Shown here: positions 43,986 through 52,003 of the stretch, piece by piece
Position numbering within the stretch: the first letter of the stretch is position 1
How the letters are laid out: each line of letters begins with the position of its first letter
Source: Pseudonocardia petroleophila
GTDB taxonomy: Bacteria; Actinomycetota; Actinomycetes; Mycobacteriales; Pseudonocardiaceae
Reading direction: 5' to 3'
DNA: 64,000 nt
Assembly (NCBI RefSeq): GCF_014235185.1
Contig: NZ_CP060131.1
Location: 5,897,501 to 5,961,500, forward strand
The notes under the pieces: model-generated
What the model saw: the letters and a program-made list of their open reading frames with translations, nothing else
What the model was told of the DNA's origin: nothing
Database searches by the model: none
Position numbers and translations under genes: made by a program

Positions 43986-44641
43986 CCGATGTCCTCGACC
44001 GCCCTCACGTGTGGCTGCCGGGCTCCCCGGGCCACCCGCCCCTGTTGTTCCTGCACGGGACCGGCGGGGACGAGCACGACCTGCTTCCACTGCGCGAGCA
44101 CCTCGATCCCCGTGCCCCGGCGCTGTCCGTGCGCGGGACCGTGCTGGAGAACGGCGTGCCCCGCTTCTTCCGCCGGCTCGCCGAAGGCGTCTTCGACGAG
44201 GACGACCTCCATCACCAGGTCGACGCCCTCGCCGAGTTCCTCGTCGCCGCAGAACAGCGCTACGGGGTCCCGGCCGGGTCCTGGACCGCGGTCGGCTTCT
44301 CCAACGGCGCCAACATCGCCTCGGCGTTGCTGTTCACCCACCCGGAGCGTCTCGACGGGGCGATCCTGCTCGCCGCGATGATCCCGTTCCGCGACGGACC
44401 ACCGCCGTCGGACCTGTCCGGTCGGCGGGTGCTGATCTCCAACGGCCGGCACGACCCGATGGCCACGGCCGTCCACACCTCGACGCTGCTCGACCAGTTC
44501 CGGTCGGCGGGCGCCGAGACGACGGCCGCTCCGCACGACGGGGGACACACCATCTCCCCCGCTCGGCTGCCGCGCATGGCGGCCTGGCTCGCATCACACA
44601 CGACCGACAGGAAGAGGAACGACGATGGCCACCATCAGTGA
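43982..44641 (+). CDS. Alpha/beta hydrolase, MhqD-like carboxylesterase
   Basis: 219 residues from GTG overlapping the preceding stop (GTGA). LLFLHGTGGDEHDLLPL forms the oxyanion loop, VGFSNGANIAS holds the nucleophile Ser, SNGRHDPM the acid, and HDGGHTIS the catalytic His. MPRFFRRLAEG-type sequence (here VPRFFRRLAEGVFDEDDL) is typical of MhqD, the partner of hydroquinone dioxygenase in quinone detoxification. It overlaps the following ridA-like gene by 17 bp. Confidence 0.88.
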   Translation: MTDVLDRPHVWLPGSPGHPPLLFLHGTGGDEHDLLPLREHLDPRAPALSVRGTVLENGVPRFFRRLAEGVFDEDDLHHQVDALAEFLVAAEQRYGVPAGSWTAVGFSNGANIASALLFTHPERLDGAILLAAMIPFRDGPPPSDLSGRRVLISNGRHDPMATAVHTSTLLDQFRSAGAETTAAPHDGGHTISPARLPRMAAWLASHTTDRKRNDDGHHQ

Positions 44642-45026
44642 CACCTTCAACCACGACGTCCCGTGGGAGTCCGCCTACGGTTACAGCCAGGCGCTCCGGG
44701 TCGGCGACACCGTGTACGTCTCCGGCCAGCTCGCGCACGACGACCAGGGCCTGCTGGGCGAGAACGACATCGACAAGCAGCTCGAGGTGTCCTTCGCCCA
44801 CCTCGACCGCGCGCTGGGGCACTTCGGTGCCACCCGCCGTCAGGTCATCGAGACCAGGGTGATCATGACCGAGTTCCGGGCGAACTTCGGCCCGGTCGCC
44901 GCCGCGCACAGCGCCTACTTCGGCGACCACCGGCCGACCAGCACGACATTCGGCGTCACGGAGCTGGCACTGCCAGGTCAGCTCGTCGAGATCGGCGCGA
45001 TCGTGCTGCTCGACCTCCCGCGCTAG
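44625..45026 (+). CDS. RidA-family (YjgF/YER057c/UK114) protein
   Basis: 133 residues from ATG with AGGAAGAGGAA upstream. WESAYGYSQALRVGDTVYVSGQLAHD, then FAHLDRALGHFGATRRQVIETRVIMT and VEIGAIVLLD define the Rid fold, a trimeric cytoplasmic protein. Canonical RidA deaminates 2-aminoacrylate; the critical Arg of that subgroup is not evident here, so it is more likely an Rid-subfamily member linked to aromatic degradation. It overlaps the hydrolase gene. Confidence 0.88.
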   Translation: MATISDTFNHDVPWESAYGYSQALRVGDTVYVSGQLAHDDQGLLGENDIDKQLEVSFAHLDRALGHFGATRRQVIETRVIMTEFRANFGPVAAAHSAYFGDHRPTSTTFGVTELALPGQLVEIGAIVLLDLPR

Positions 45027-45087
45027 CCACGACCGCGACGGTCCTCACGGCGGAGACCCGTGCCGTGTCACCACGAGAGAGGCAGAC

Positions 45088-45936
45088 ATGTCCGATCCGA
45101 TCCTGGTGCTGGGAGCGACCGGGGGTCAGGGTGGCGCCGTCGTCCGGGCCCTGCGCGGACGCGGGGCCACGATCCGCGCACTGGTGCGGGACCCGGCCGC
45201 ACCGCGCGCGCGAGCTCTGGCCGAGAACGGGGTGGAGCTCGTCGCGGGCGACCTGTCCGACCGGGCCTCGGTGCGAGCGGCGATGGACGGTGCGGTCGCC
45301 GCGTTCGCCGTCACCACCCCGTTCGAGGCAGGCACGGACGCGGAGGTGGCTCAGGGCAGGGCCATCGTCGGCGCCGCCCTCGACGCCCGGCTCCCGCACA
45401 TGGTGTTCAGCTCGGTAGCCGGCGCCGATGCGGGCACCGGCGTCCCGCACTTCGAGAGCAAAGGCCTGATCGAGACCGAGCTGCGCGCGTCCGGCCTGCA
45501 GCACACCGTCCTGGCCCCGACCTACTTCTTCGACAACGCCCTCGGCAGCCGCCACGAGGCGCTCGCCGGGGTGCTGCGGCTCCCGATCACCTCCGACCAC
45601 CCGCTCCAACAGCTCGACCGCGCCGATCTCGCCGACCTCGCCGCGATCGGGCTGACCGACCCCGGGCGCCTGGCCGGGCGGCGAATCGAGGTCGCCGGCG
45701 ACGCGCCAACGCCGGCGGAGATGGCCGAGGCACTCACTCGCGTCCTCGGGCAGGAGGTCCGCCACGACCGGCAGGACATCGCCACGATCGGTGACCCCGA
45801 CATGCACGCGATGTGGACATTCCTCGCCGAGGAGGGCTACCAGGCCGACCCGGTCGCCCTGCGCGCTGAATTCCCCGAGATCGCTTGGACTCGGTTCGCC
45901 GACTGGGCCGGGAATGCGCTGACCCCGTTTACGTGA
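45088..45936 (+). CDS. NmrA-family NAD(P)-binding protein
   Basis: 282 residues from ATG with GAGAGAGG upstream. The N-terminal Rossmann motif VLGATGGQGGAVV is NADP-type. LVAGDLSDRASVRAAMDG and FSSVAGADAG follow, then a C-terminal cap with RFADWA. This is the NmrA/HSCARG atypical SDR family, including quinone oxidoreductase QOR2-like reductases and redox sensors. As last gene of the operon, it could reduce quinones or report NADPH balance. Confidence 0.88.
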   Translation: MSDPILVLGATGGQGGAVVRALRGRGATIRALVRDPAAPRARALAENGVELVAGDLSDRASVRAAMDGAVAAFAVTTPFEAGTDAEVAQGRAIVGAALDARLPHMVFSSVAGADAGTGVPHFESKGLIETELRASGLQHTVLAPTYFFDNALGSRHEALAGVLRLPITSDHPLQQLDRADLADLAAIGLTDPGRLAGRRIEVAGDAPTPAEMAEALTRVLGQEVRHDRQDIATIGDPDMHAMWTFLAEEGYQADPVALRAEFPEIAWTRFADWAGNALTPFT

Positions 45937-46115
45937 CCGGCACCGGTGTCGTAGACCATTCTCCAGTGCAGCTGCTCGTCCACAGGCCACCACGCAGGGC
46001 CAGCATTGCGACCCGGTCCTATCGAGTTCCGTTGCGGCACACCGCGTGATTATCGGAGTCGGGTAGCTGGATTCGTGGCCACCGGCCTTCAAAGGATAGC
46101 CGTGAGGGACAGGGC

Positions 46116-46600
46116 TGAGCAGCGCTGAGAGCTCCGATCTCATCGCAGCGAAGCGGCGCATCGCCGAGTTGGGGTTCGAGCTGGCCGCGCACCGGCGGGC
46201 CGGCGAGCTACTGGTGAAGGCGGTGGCCAAGGGGCGCTGTGAAGCGACGGCGGTGTGGCCGGCGAGGGCCTGCCCGTCCAGGTCGCCGCCCGCGTGCTCA
46301 CCGTGTCGAAGTCGCGCTACCTCCGGTTTCGCAGCCGCGGCCCCTCTGCCCGACAGGTGCGGTACGCCCTGTTGACCGACGTGATCCGGGAGCTGCACCA
46401 GCCCTCGTGCGGCACCTTCGGCTACCGGCGCGTGCTCGCCCTGGGCCGCGGCCTCGTGATCGCGCACGGCATCGTGGAGCTGCTGATGGCGCGCGCCGGC
46501 CTGGCCGGGTCAATTGAACGGCCGCGATGGGAGGAAACCCGCCCGGATCTGATTACAAGGACCTGGTGGATTGCCAGTTCCACCGCGATGGAGCCTACCA
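46116..46600 (+). pseudogene. IS3-family transposase remnant (OrfA end plus OrfB start)
   Basis: SSDLIAAKRRIAELGFELAA is the C-terminal coiled part of an IS3 OrfA. After a frame change comes the OrfB start, MAGEGLPVQVAARVLTVSKS then YALLTDVIRELH and CGTFGYRRV, ending in GIVELLMARAGLAG and, in yet another frame, DLVDCQFHRDGA. The integrase catalytic core (DDE) is missing and the frame breaks at least twice, so it is dead. No terminal repeats were found. Confidence 0.8.
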
Positions 46601-46750
46601 GATTGGACCGTTGGAGTCGTCGCCCGGCGACCGACTGCCCGGTCGTACCGGTGCGATCACGGCATTCCGACGGTGGGTCGGCAACCACTTGAGGTCGCGG
46701 CTACGCCGGATGGCTCTTAGCCAACTTACTTGACCAAAATGGAGGATGAC

Positions 46751-47587
46751 ATGACCGAGCACCTGTCTTTGACCGGCGGCACGATCGCCTACGACGTGAG
46801 CGGCGAGGGTCCGCTCGTGGTTCTGGCCCACGGCATGGGCGACACCCGCCGTTCCTACCGGTTCCTCGTGCCGGGGCTGGTGGCGGCCGGGTACCGGGTC
46901 GCCAACGTCGACATCCGCGGGGCCGGGGAGTCCAGCACCGGCTGGGACGGGTACAGCCGCACCGACGTCGCCGGTGACCTGGTCGCCGTTGTCCGTCACG
47001 TCGGCGGCCCCGCCGTCATCGTCGGCCAGTCGCTGAGCGGGGGCGCGGCCGCGATCGCCGCAGCGTCGGCCCCGGACGTGGTCACCGGGGTCGTGCAGCT
47101 CGCCCCGTTCACCCGCAAGCAGACGGTTCCCCTCGGCGGGCTGTTTCGCGTCGCCCGGTACCGGAAGGCGTTGACGCTCCTGACAAGGGTCGGGCTGTTC
47201 GGCAGCCTGTCGGCGTGGGTGCAGTACCTCGACCTCGCCTACCCCACTAAGCCAGCCGACTGGGCCGAGGAGCTGGGTCGGACGAAGGCGACGTTGAGCG
47301 ACCCCGAACGCATGAAGGTCCTGCAGGCCATGGGCCGCAGCGCCCCCACCGATGCCGGCGCGCAGCTGCCCTACATCGTCTGCCGGGTCCTGGTAGTCAT
47401 GGGCGGTCTGGACCCCGACTGGGCCGACCCCCGCGCCGAGGGCGAGAAGGTCGTCGCCGACCTTCCCGCCGACCTCGGCGAACTGGCCGTCATCGACGGC
47501 GCGGGCCACTACCCCCACGCCCAGACCCCGGACAAGGTCCTCGAGCTCACCCTGCCCTTCCTGAACCGGACCCTGGCCCGTGCCTAG
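46751..47587 (+). CDS. Alpha/beta hydrolase
   Basis: 278 residues from ATG with GGAGG at -6. LVVLAHGMGDTRRSYR holds the oxyanion loop, VDIRGAGES the usual turn, VIVGQSLSGGAA the nucleophile elbow (GQSLSG), MGGLDPDW the acid region and GAGHYPHAQ the catalytic His. It is a complete esterase or hydrolase. Its TAG stop codon (47585-47587) lies in a CTAG tetranucleotide that is the insertion site of the IS481 element following it, so the reading frame is unharmed. Confidence 0.9.
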   Translation: MTEHLSLTGGTIAYDVSGEGPLVVLAHGMGDTRRSYRFLVPGLVAAGYRVANVDIRGAGESSTGWDGYSRTDVAGDLVAVVRHVGGPAVIVGQSLSGGAAAIAAASAPDVVTGVVQLAPFTRKQTVPLGGLFRVARYRKALTLLTRVGLFGSLSAWVQYLDLAYPTKPADWAEELGRTKATLSDPERMKVLQAMGRSAPTDAGAQLPYIVCRVLVVMGGLDPDWADPRAEGEKVVADLPADLGELAVIDGAGHYPHAQTPDKVLELTLPFLNRTLARA

Positions 47588-48704
47588 GTGTACTGATCGG
47601 AGACGTTGGTCGAGGTCGTGTGACGACACGGTCTGACTGATCTTGATAGGTGAGGACCCCCTGGGGTGGTGTGGAGCTGTCTGACGGCACCCACACCACG
47701 ACCCAGGAGGTCCTCACCGTGCACGCTAACGCCGCGCTGACCCCGACCGCACGACTACGGCTGGGGAAGCTGGTCGTCGAGCAGGACTGGCCCGTCGCCC
47801 GGGCTGCGGAACGGTTCCAGGTGTCCTGGCCGACGGCGAAACGCTGGGCCGACCGGTACGCCTGCGAGGGCGAGGCCGGCATGCAAGACCGGTCCTCCCG
47901 CCCGCACCACTCACCCTGCGCGACGCCGGCCCCGGCGGTGCGCAAGGTCGTGCACCTGCGCTGGAAGCAACGCCTGGGGCCGGTCGGAATCGCCGCGATC
48001 CTGGGGCTGTCGACCTCCACGGTGCACCGCATCCTGACCTCGTGCCGGATCAACCGGCTCTCCCACCTGGACCGGGCCACCGGGGAACCTGTGCGCCGCT
48101 ACGAACATCCCCACCCCGGCGACCTGGCCCACGTGGATGTGAAGAAGCTGGGCAACATCCCCGACGGCGGCGGATGGCGCTTCGTCGGACGCGCCCAAGG
48201 CAAGCGTCATCGGGCCGCGACCCCGGGCAAGCCGCGCAACCGTCACCACCATCCCAAGATGGGCACCGGCTACCTGCACACCGTCCTGGACGACCACTCC
48301 CGCGTCGCTTACACCGAGATGTGCGACGACGAAACCGCCGCCACCGCGGTCGCCGTGCTGCACCGGGCAGTGGCCTGGTTCGCCGCCCGCCACGTCACCG
48401 TCCGGGCGGTCCTGACCGACAACGGCGCCTGCTACCGCTCACACCTGTGGCGCGAGGCCTGCGCCGAGCTTGAGATCCGCCACCGCCGCACCCGCCCCTA
48501 CCGCCCGCAGACCAACGGCAAGGTCGAACGGTTCCATCGGACCCTGGTCGAGGGATGGGCGTTCCGCCGGCTCTACGCCAGCGAAACCCACCGCCGCAAA
48601 GCCCTACCGGGCTGGATTCACGAGTACAACCATCACCGACCCCACACCGCCTGCGGCGGACACCCACCGATCACCAGATTGACTAACCTGTCCGATCAGT
48701 ACAC
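47588..48704 (+). mobile_element. IS481-family insertion sequence in a CTAG target
   Basis: Terminal repeats GTGTACTGATCGGA (47588-47601) and its complement (48691-48704) match perfectly over 14 bp. Both ends are flanked by CTAG (47584-47587 and 48705-48708), the target tetranucleotide typical of IS481 members. The element is intact and carries one transposase gene. It separates the hydrolase gene from a degenerate toxin gene. Confidence 0.88.
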
Positions 48705-48708
48705 CTAG
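47719..48708 (+). CDS. IS481-family transposase
   Basis: 329 residues from GTG with AGGAGG ten bases upstream. It has an N-terminal HTH region (TARLRLGKLVVEQDWPVARAAERFQVSWPTAKRW) and an integrase core with DLAHVDVKKLG (first D), VRAVLTDNGACY (second D) and QTNGKVERFHRTL (E), ending in the usual YNHHRPHTACGGHPP. All DDE residues are intact. The stop TAG (48706-48708) is formed by the flanking CTAG, not by the element itself. Confidence 0.93.
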   Translation: MHANAALTPTARLRLGKLVVEQDWPVARAAERFQVSWPTAKRWADRYACEGEAGMQDRSSRPHHSPCATPAPAVRKVVHLRWKQRLGPVGIAAILGLSTSTVHRILTSCRINRLSHLDRATGEPVRRYEHPHPGDLAHVDVKKLGNIPDGGGWRFVGRAQGKRHRAATPGKPRNRHHHPKMGTGYLHTVLDDHSRVAYTEMCDDETAATAVAVLHRAVAWFAARHVTVRAVLTDNGACYRSHLWREACAELEIRHRRTRPYRPQTNGKVERFHRTLVEGWAFRRLYASETHRRKALPGWIHEYNHHRPHTACGGHPPITRLTNLSDQYT

Positions 48709-49015
48709 GGCCGGGTTGATGGCAGCCTCGGTCACCGAGTCGGCCAGGGCGCCGGCGAATGACCATCGCGTCTGGGCCCGGCTCGGCGAAGTCGGCATTT
48801 CCCAGCGCATCGAGCACCGGGTCGAGGTTCGCCTCGAACAGCGCCAGCAGTGCCGCGTTCGCACCCCGGCCTTCGCCGTCCGCCACCTCCGCGATGCGCG
48901 CGTCGGTCGTGGGGTTGCCCTCCGGCAGCTCCGACGTGTGCACGACATGCAGGCCTGCGTCAGGCACGAACCGTGCGAGCCGAGCGGGGAGTTGCGCGTC
49001 GACGAGGAACTTCAC
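48683..49015 (-). pseudogene. DUF5615 PIN-like toxin with internal deletion
   Basis: From GTG 49015, VKFLVDAQLPARLARFVPDAG and VVHTSELPEGNPTTDARIAEVADGEGR match the start of DUF5615 toxins. The sequence then jumps directly to NAALLALFEANLDPVLDALGNADF, omitting the roughly 30 residues (VVVTKDSDFRD region) that carry the PIN-like acidic active site. The join is in frame. Its C-terminus reads into the IS481 right end. It is therefore probably an inactive remnant of a DUF433/DUF5615 toxin-antitoxin pair. Confidence 0.75.
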
Positions 49016-49130
49016 GCCGCGCCGAGCGGAACCACCCGACCGCCGCCGCGAGCGCCCCGGCCTCCAGAGGTCCGAGCAGGTCGTCATGCTCAAGGTCCGG
49101 GTAGTCCTCGAGCACCTCGCCGATCGTCAT
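48960..49130 (-). pseudogene. DUF433 antitoxin remnant
   Basis: The frame around 49130 gives GMTIGEVLEDYPDLEHDD, the conserved end of the DUF433 antitoxin (GxSxxEILxDYPxL). An in-frame TAG six codons upstream removes the N-terminal DNA-binding part, and the C-terminus is out of register (VPRRRATPRSARTV). It overlaps the toxin start by 56 bp, as expected for the decayed partner of the neighbouring DUF5615 gene. Confidence 0.55.
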
Positions 49131-49332
49131 CCCGGACGACAGCTACGAAGTCGACTCTCCTGGGCTGATGAAGACGCCCTACCTACATCGGAGGTGCCAC
49201 CTGCAGGACCCAGCACTCGTCGCGGTCGCCCCAACGGAGCGCGGCCCGCTTGCCGATGACGAGGTACCGTGATCAATCACGGAACGCCGTGCCGACGACG
49301 GCATCGGGGGTCCGCGACGAGAGGGGCGTCTC

Positions 49333-49839
49333 GTGGCCCACCGAGTGGCGCTTCCGGAAGCGGTCCTGACCCTGGGGCTGGTAGACGGCGTCGACTACTG
49401 CGACTCCTACGCCTGCCCCCGCCGCGTCACCGATCCACCCGCCCGGATCCGCGACGGCCGGTCGGCCGACCAGGTCACCGCTCTGGCATTCGGCACACTT
49501 CCGACCTGGCTGCGCCAGATCATCGCCGGCGTCCACCGCCACGTGCTCAGACTCGACCTCGAGCGTCCGTCCACAGTGCCCGTTCCGGGGTGGCGCCGGG
49601 TGCACTCCGGGCCGGACCAGGCCGTCTACGCCGTCGACGGCTCGCTCCTCGCGGCCCGACTCGTGGTGTCGGTGACCCCCGCGACGGTCCAGGTCAGCAC
49701 GCTCGTCCACTACGAGCGGCCGGTGGCCCGCATCGTCTGGGCCGGTGTCGGTCCGATCCACCGGATCATCACCCGCCTCGTGCTGGACCGCGGAGTCATC
49801 GCGGAGGGCCGCCGCGACGCTGACTTCCGGGACTCGTGA
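49333..49839 (+). CDS. DUF2867-like protein
   Basis: 168 residues from GTG with GAGAGGGG upstream. DYCDSYAC near the start, a central LPTWLRQIIAGVHRHVLRLDLE and the C-terminal VQVSTLVHYERPVARIVWAGVGPIHRIITRLVL follow the pattern of DUF2867, a StAR/SRPBCC-related family often fused to or beside NmrA-like reductases. It probably binds a small ligand. The gene stands alone in a decayed region but its frame is intact. Confidence 0.6.
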   Translation: MAHRVALPEAVLTLGLVDGVDYCDSYACPRRVTDPPARIRDGRSADQVTALAFGTLPTWLRQIIAGVHRHVLRLDLERPSTVPVPGWRRVHSGPDQAVYAVDGSLLAARLVVSVTPATVQVSTLVHYERPVARIVWAGVGPIHRIITRLVLDRGVIAEGRRDADFRDS

Positions 49840-49984
49840 GCGAACGTCGCCGACGTCGTCACATCCGGTGCGCCCCCCGTTCCTGAACCGCGACGTCAGC
49901 TACACCCGCACCCCACCTCCCGAAGCCACGAGGGCGATCAGGATCCACGCCTGGGCGAGAGTGCGATCCCGGGCGCCGACAGCG

Positions 49985-50830
49985 TCACGCCCGCAGTTGC
50001 GGGAACTGATCGTCGCGCCACTCGGCGCTCGCAGCCGCGTCGGGCTCGTCCTGCTCGCGGCGGCGCAGGTCGACCCGCCGGATCTTCCCGGAGATCGTCT
50101 TCGGTAGCTCGCCGAACTCCAACCGCCGGATCCTCAGGTACGGCGCCAGGTGCTCGCGGGTGTGCCGGAAGATCGCCAGGGCGGTGTCGCGGTCGGGCTC
50201 CCAGCCGGGAGCCGGCGTCACGTACGCCTTCGGCACGGCCAGGCGCACCGGGTCCGGCTGCGGCACGACGGCGGCCTCGAGCACGGCGGGGTGCTCGATG
50301 AGCACGCTCTCCAGCTCGAACGGCGAGACCTTGTAGTCCGAGGCCTTGAACACGTCGTCGGTGCGCCCGACGTAGAACAGGTAGCCGTCGGAGTCCCGGG
50401 TGGCGGTGTCCCCGGTGTGGTAGTAGCCGCCCGCCATGACCTCGTCGTTCTTCTCGGGCATGTCCAGGTAGCCGACCATGAGGCTGGTCGGACGTCGCGA
50501 CAGGTCCAGGCAGATCTCGCCCTCGGTCTCCGACGGCTCCCCGGTGACCTCGTCGACGAGGACGACCGGGACACCGGGCAGCGGGCGGCCCATCGATCCG
50601 GGCTTGACCACCGAGCCCGGGGTGTTCCCCACCGAGGCGGTGCCGGGCGTAGTTGTAGAGGAAGATCGTCGCTCCGGCGATCCACGGCGCGAAGAAGCAG
50701 CTCCAGGCGTGCTTCACCCAGCCCGGTGAGCTGATGTTGAGGTGCACGTCGCCCGGGGTGATCCCCAACCAGAACATCGTGGACAGGTGTCCAACCGGGT
50801 AGGACTCGTGGGTGTGCTGCACCAGCTTCG
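49985..50830 (-). pseudogene. Acyl-CoA synthetase (AMP-forming) pseudogene
   Basis: Two segments of one adenylating enzyme are joined. The upstream one (near 50830-50650) reads LVQHTHESYPVGHLSTMFWL and SPGWVKHAWSCFFAPWIAGATIFLYNYAR, the middle of the N-domain. The next, in another frame from about 50644, reads NTPGSVVKPGSMGRPLPG, GYYHTGDTATRDSDGYLFYVGRTDDVFKASDYKVSPFE and LPKTISGKIRR, the complete C-domain with the A10 lysine. About 120 residues between them and the whole N-terminus are missing. It is a medium-chain acyl-CoA synthetase-like gene that has lost function. Confidence 0.88.
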
Positions 50831-51135
50831 GGCGATGCGCGGGGTCATGTACAGCGCGGTGCGTGAGCACCTGCCCATCGGCGACATCGCCGTCCGCCAC
50901 GCCGGCGTCGTCGTCGGCAAGATCGCCCGCGACGTCACGGCCCAGACAGGTCGGGAACCGCGCTCCGCGAACTGGCGGACATCGCCCGTTCGACGGTCGA
51001 TCCATGCTCCGCGCCAAGCCGAACCGCGCCGCGCCGGAGTGCCTGAGCCGGCTGTTGACCGGGGAGGCCGGTGCGGCCTGGCGGACGACCCGTGCCATCG
51101 AGAGGCCCACCGTGTCACCGAGCGAACCGCGGGCA
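50831..51135. other. Region with no convincing gene
   Basis: A plus-strand frame gives MRGVMYSAVREHLPIGDIAVRHAG, not matched to a known family. There is no ribosome binding site and no consistent frame beyond it. It looks like fused remnants beside the acyl-CoA synthetase pseudogene. Confidence 0.4.
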
Positions 51136-51591
51136 CTACAGGTGGGGGTCGGCCGCACTGATGTCGGCGAGCACCGAATACGGATCCCGGTCCATGACCA
51201 GATCACCCAGGCTGACGACCCCGACGACACGACCGTCCAGCACCACCGGCAGCCGCCTCACCGCGTGCCGTCGCATGATCAACGCGGCCTCACGAACCGG
51301 CGTGTCCGGTCCGACTGCGACCACACCGCGCTCGGTGCACGCCTCCCGCACCGGGGTGTCGGGGCCCCGCTTCACCGCGGTGACCCGCACCGTGATGTCG
51401 CGGTCGGTACAGATCCCCAACAGCTCCCCGGCCTCGTCGAGGACGACGACGGAGCCGATGCCGTTCTCGGCCATCCGGCGAGCCGCCTCACTGACCGGCC
51501 AATCGGCCGGTACCGCGACCGGGTCGGACGCCATCACCTCGGCAACGGTCTCGGCCGGAACCGTGAGCCGCTCCTCGTTCGACGGACCCAT
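51136..51591 (-). CDS. Two-CBS-domain protein
   Basis: 151 residues. Two CBS motifs: VAEVMASDPVAVPADWPVSEAARRMAENGIGSVVVLDEAGELLGICTDRDI and VREAALIMRRHAVRRLPVVLDGRVVGVVSLGDL. This is a stand-alone CBS pair (Bateman module) that binds adenosyl nucleotides. Small proteins of this type (hypoxic response protein Hrp1-like) are part of dormancy and stress regulons in actinobacteria. ATG 51591 or a TTG nine bases upstream (with GGGGGAG at better spacing) could be the start. Confidence 0.88.
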   Translation of the reverse strand: MGPSNEERLTVPAETVAEVMASDPVAVPADWPVSEAARRMAENGIGSVVVLDEAGELLGICTDRDITVRVTAVKRGPDTPVREACTERGVVAVGPDTPVREAALIMRRHAVRRLPVVLDGRVVGVVSLGDLVMDRDPYSVLADISAADPHL

Positions 51592-51995
51592 CGTGCTCAA
51601 CGAAAGCGCTCCCCCTCGTGGTCGGTGCAGTGGCGCATCTCCCGCAGTTCGGTGACTACCCCGTGCACACGGATCTACACGGCCCGCCAGACCCAGTTCC
51701 TCCAGCCGATCGGTGGCATGAGGCCAGAACAGACGCCTCGGCGGACGCGCGACAACGCTTCGCAACCCGATCCCCCGCCCCGGCGGCGCGATCCGCGCCG
51801 CGCACGCCGGAACGGCGCCGACGGGGATCCTGGCCACGAGACGGGCCCCCTCCAGGCTGCACAGTTCGAGCGGGCCGTTGCGAGCCGCGATACGACCGGG
51901 CTGGCATCTCGCATCCTGACGGACCGCCGCGCCATCGACGAGGCCGGGCGTCTGAGCACTCCGTTCGACGTCCCGGTGTCCGGCGCCGTCGAGGC
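51592..51995. other. Region with no convincing gene before IS256 copy 2
   Basis: Long frames exist on both strands, but none shows a domain, a ribosome binding site or consistent codon bias. Short fragments such as GLASRILTDRRAIDEAGRL look protein-like but cannot be assigned. Confidence 0.4.
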
Positions 51996-52003
51996 ACCGG
52001 CGA

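Noticed and set aside
46590-46730. tRNA or attachment site next to the IS3 remnant
   Set aside because: The GC-rich repeats here do not form a cloverleaf and no T-loop (GTTCRANNC) is seen.
50742-51161. Plus-strand gene starting near MRGVMYSAVREHLP
   Set aside because: No ribosome binding site, no recognisable domain past the first 25 residues, and it lies over pseudogene junctions.
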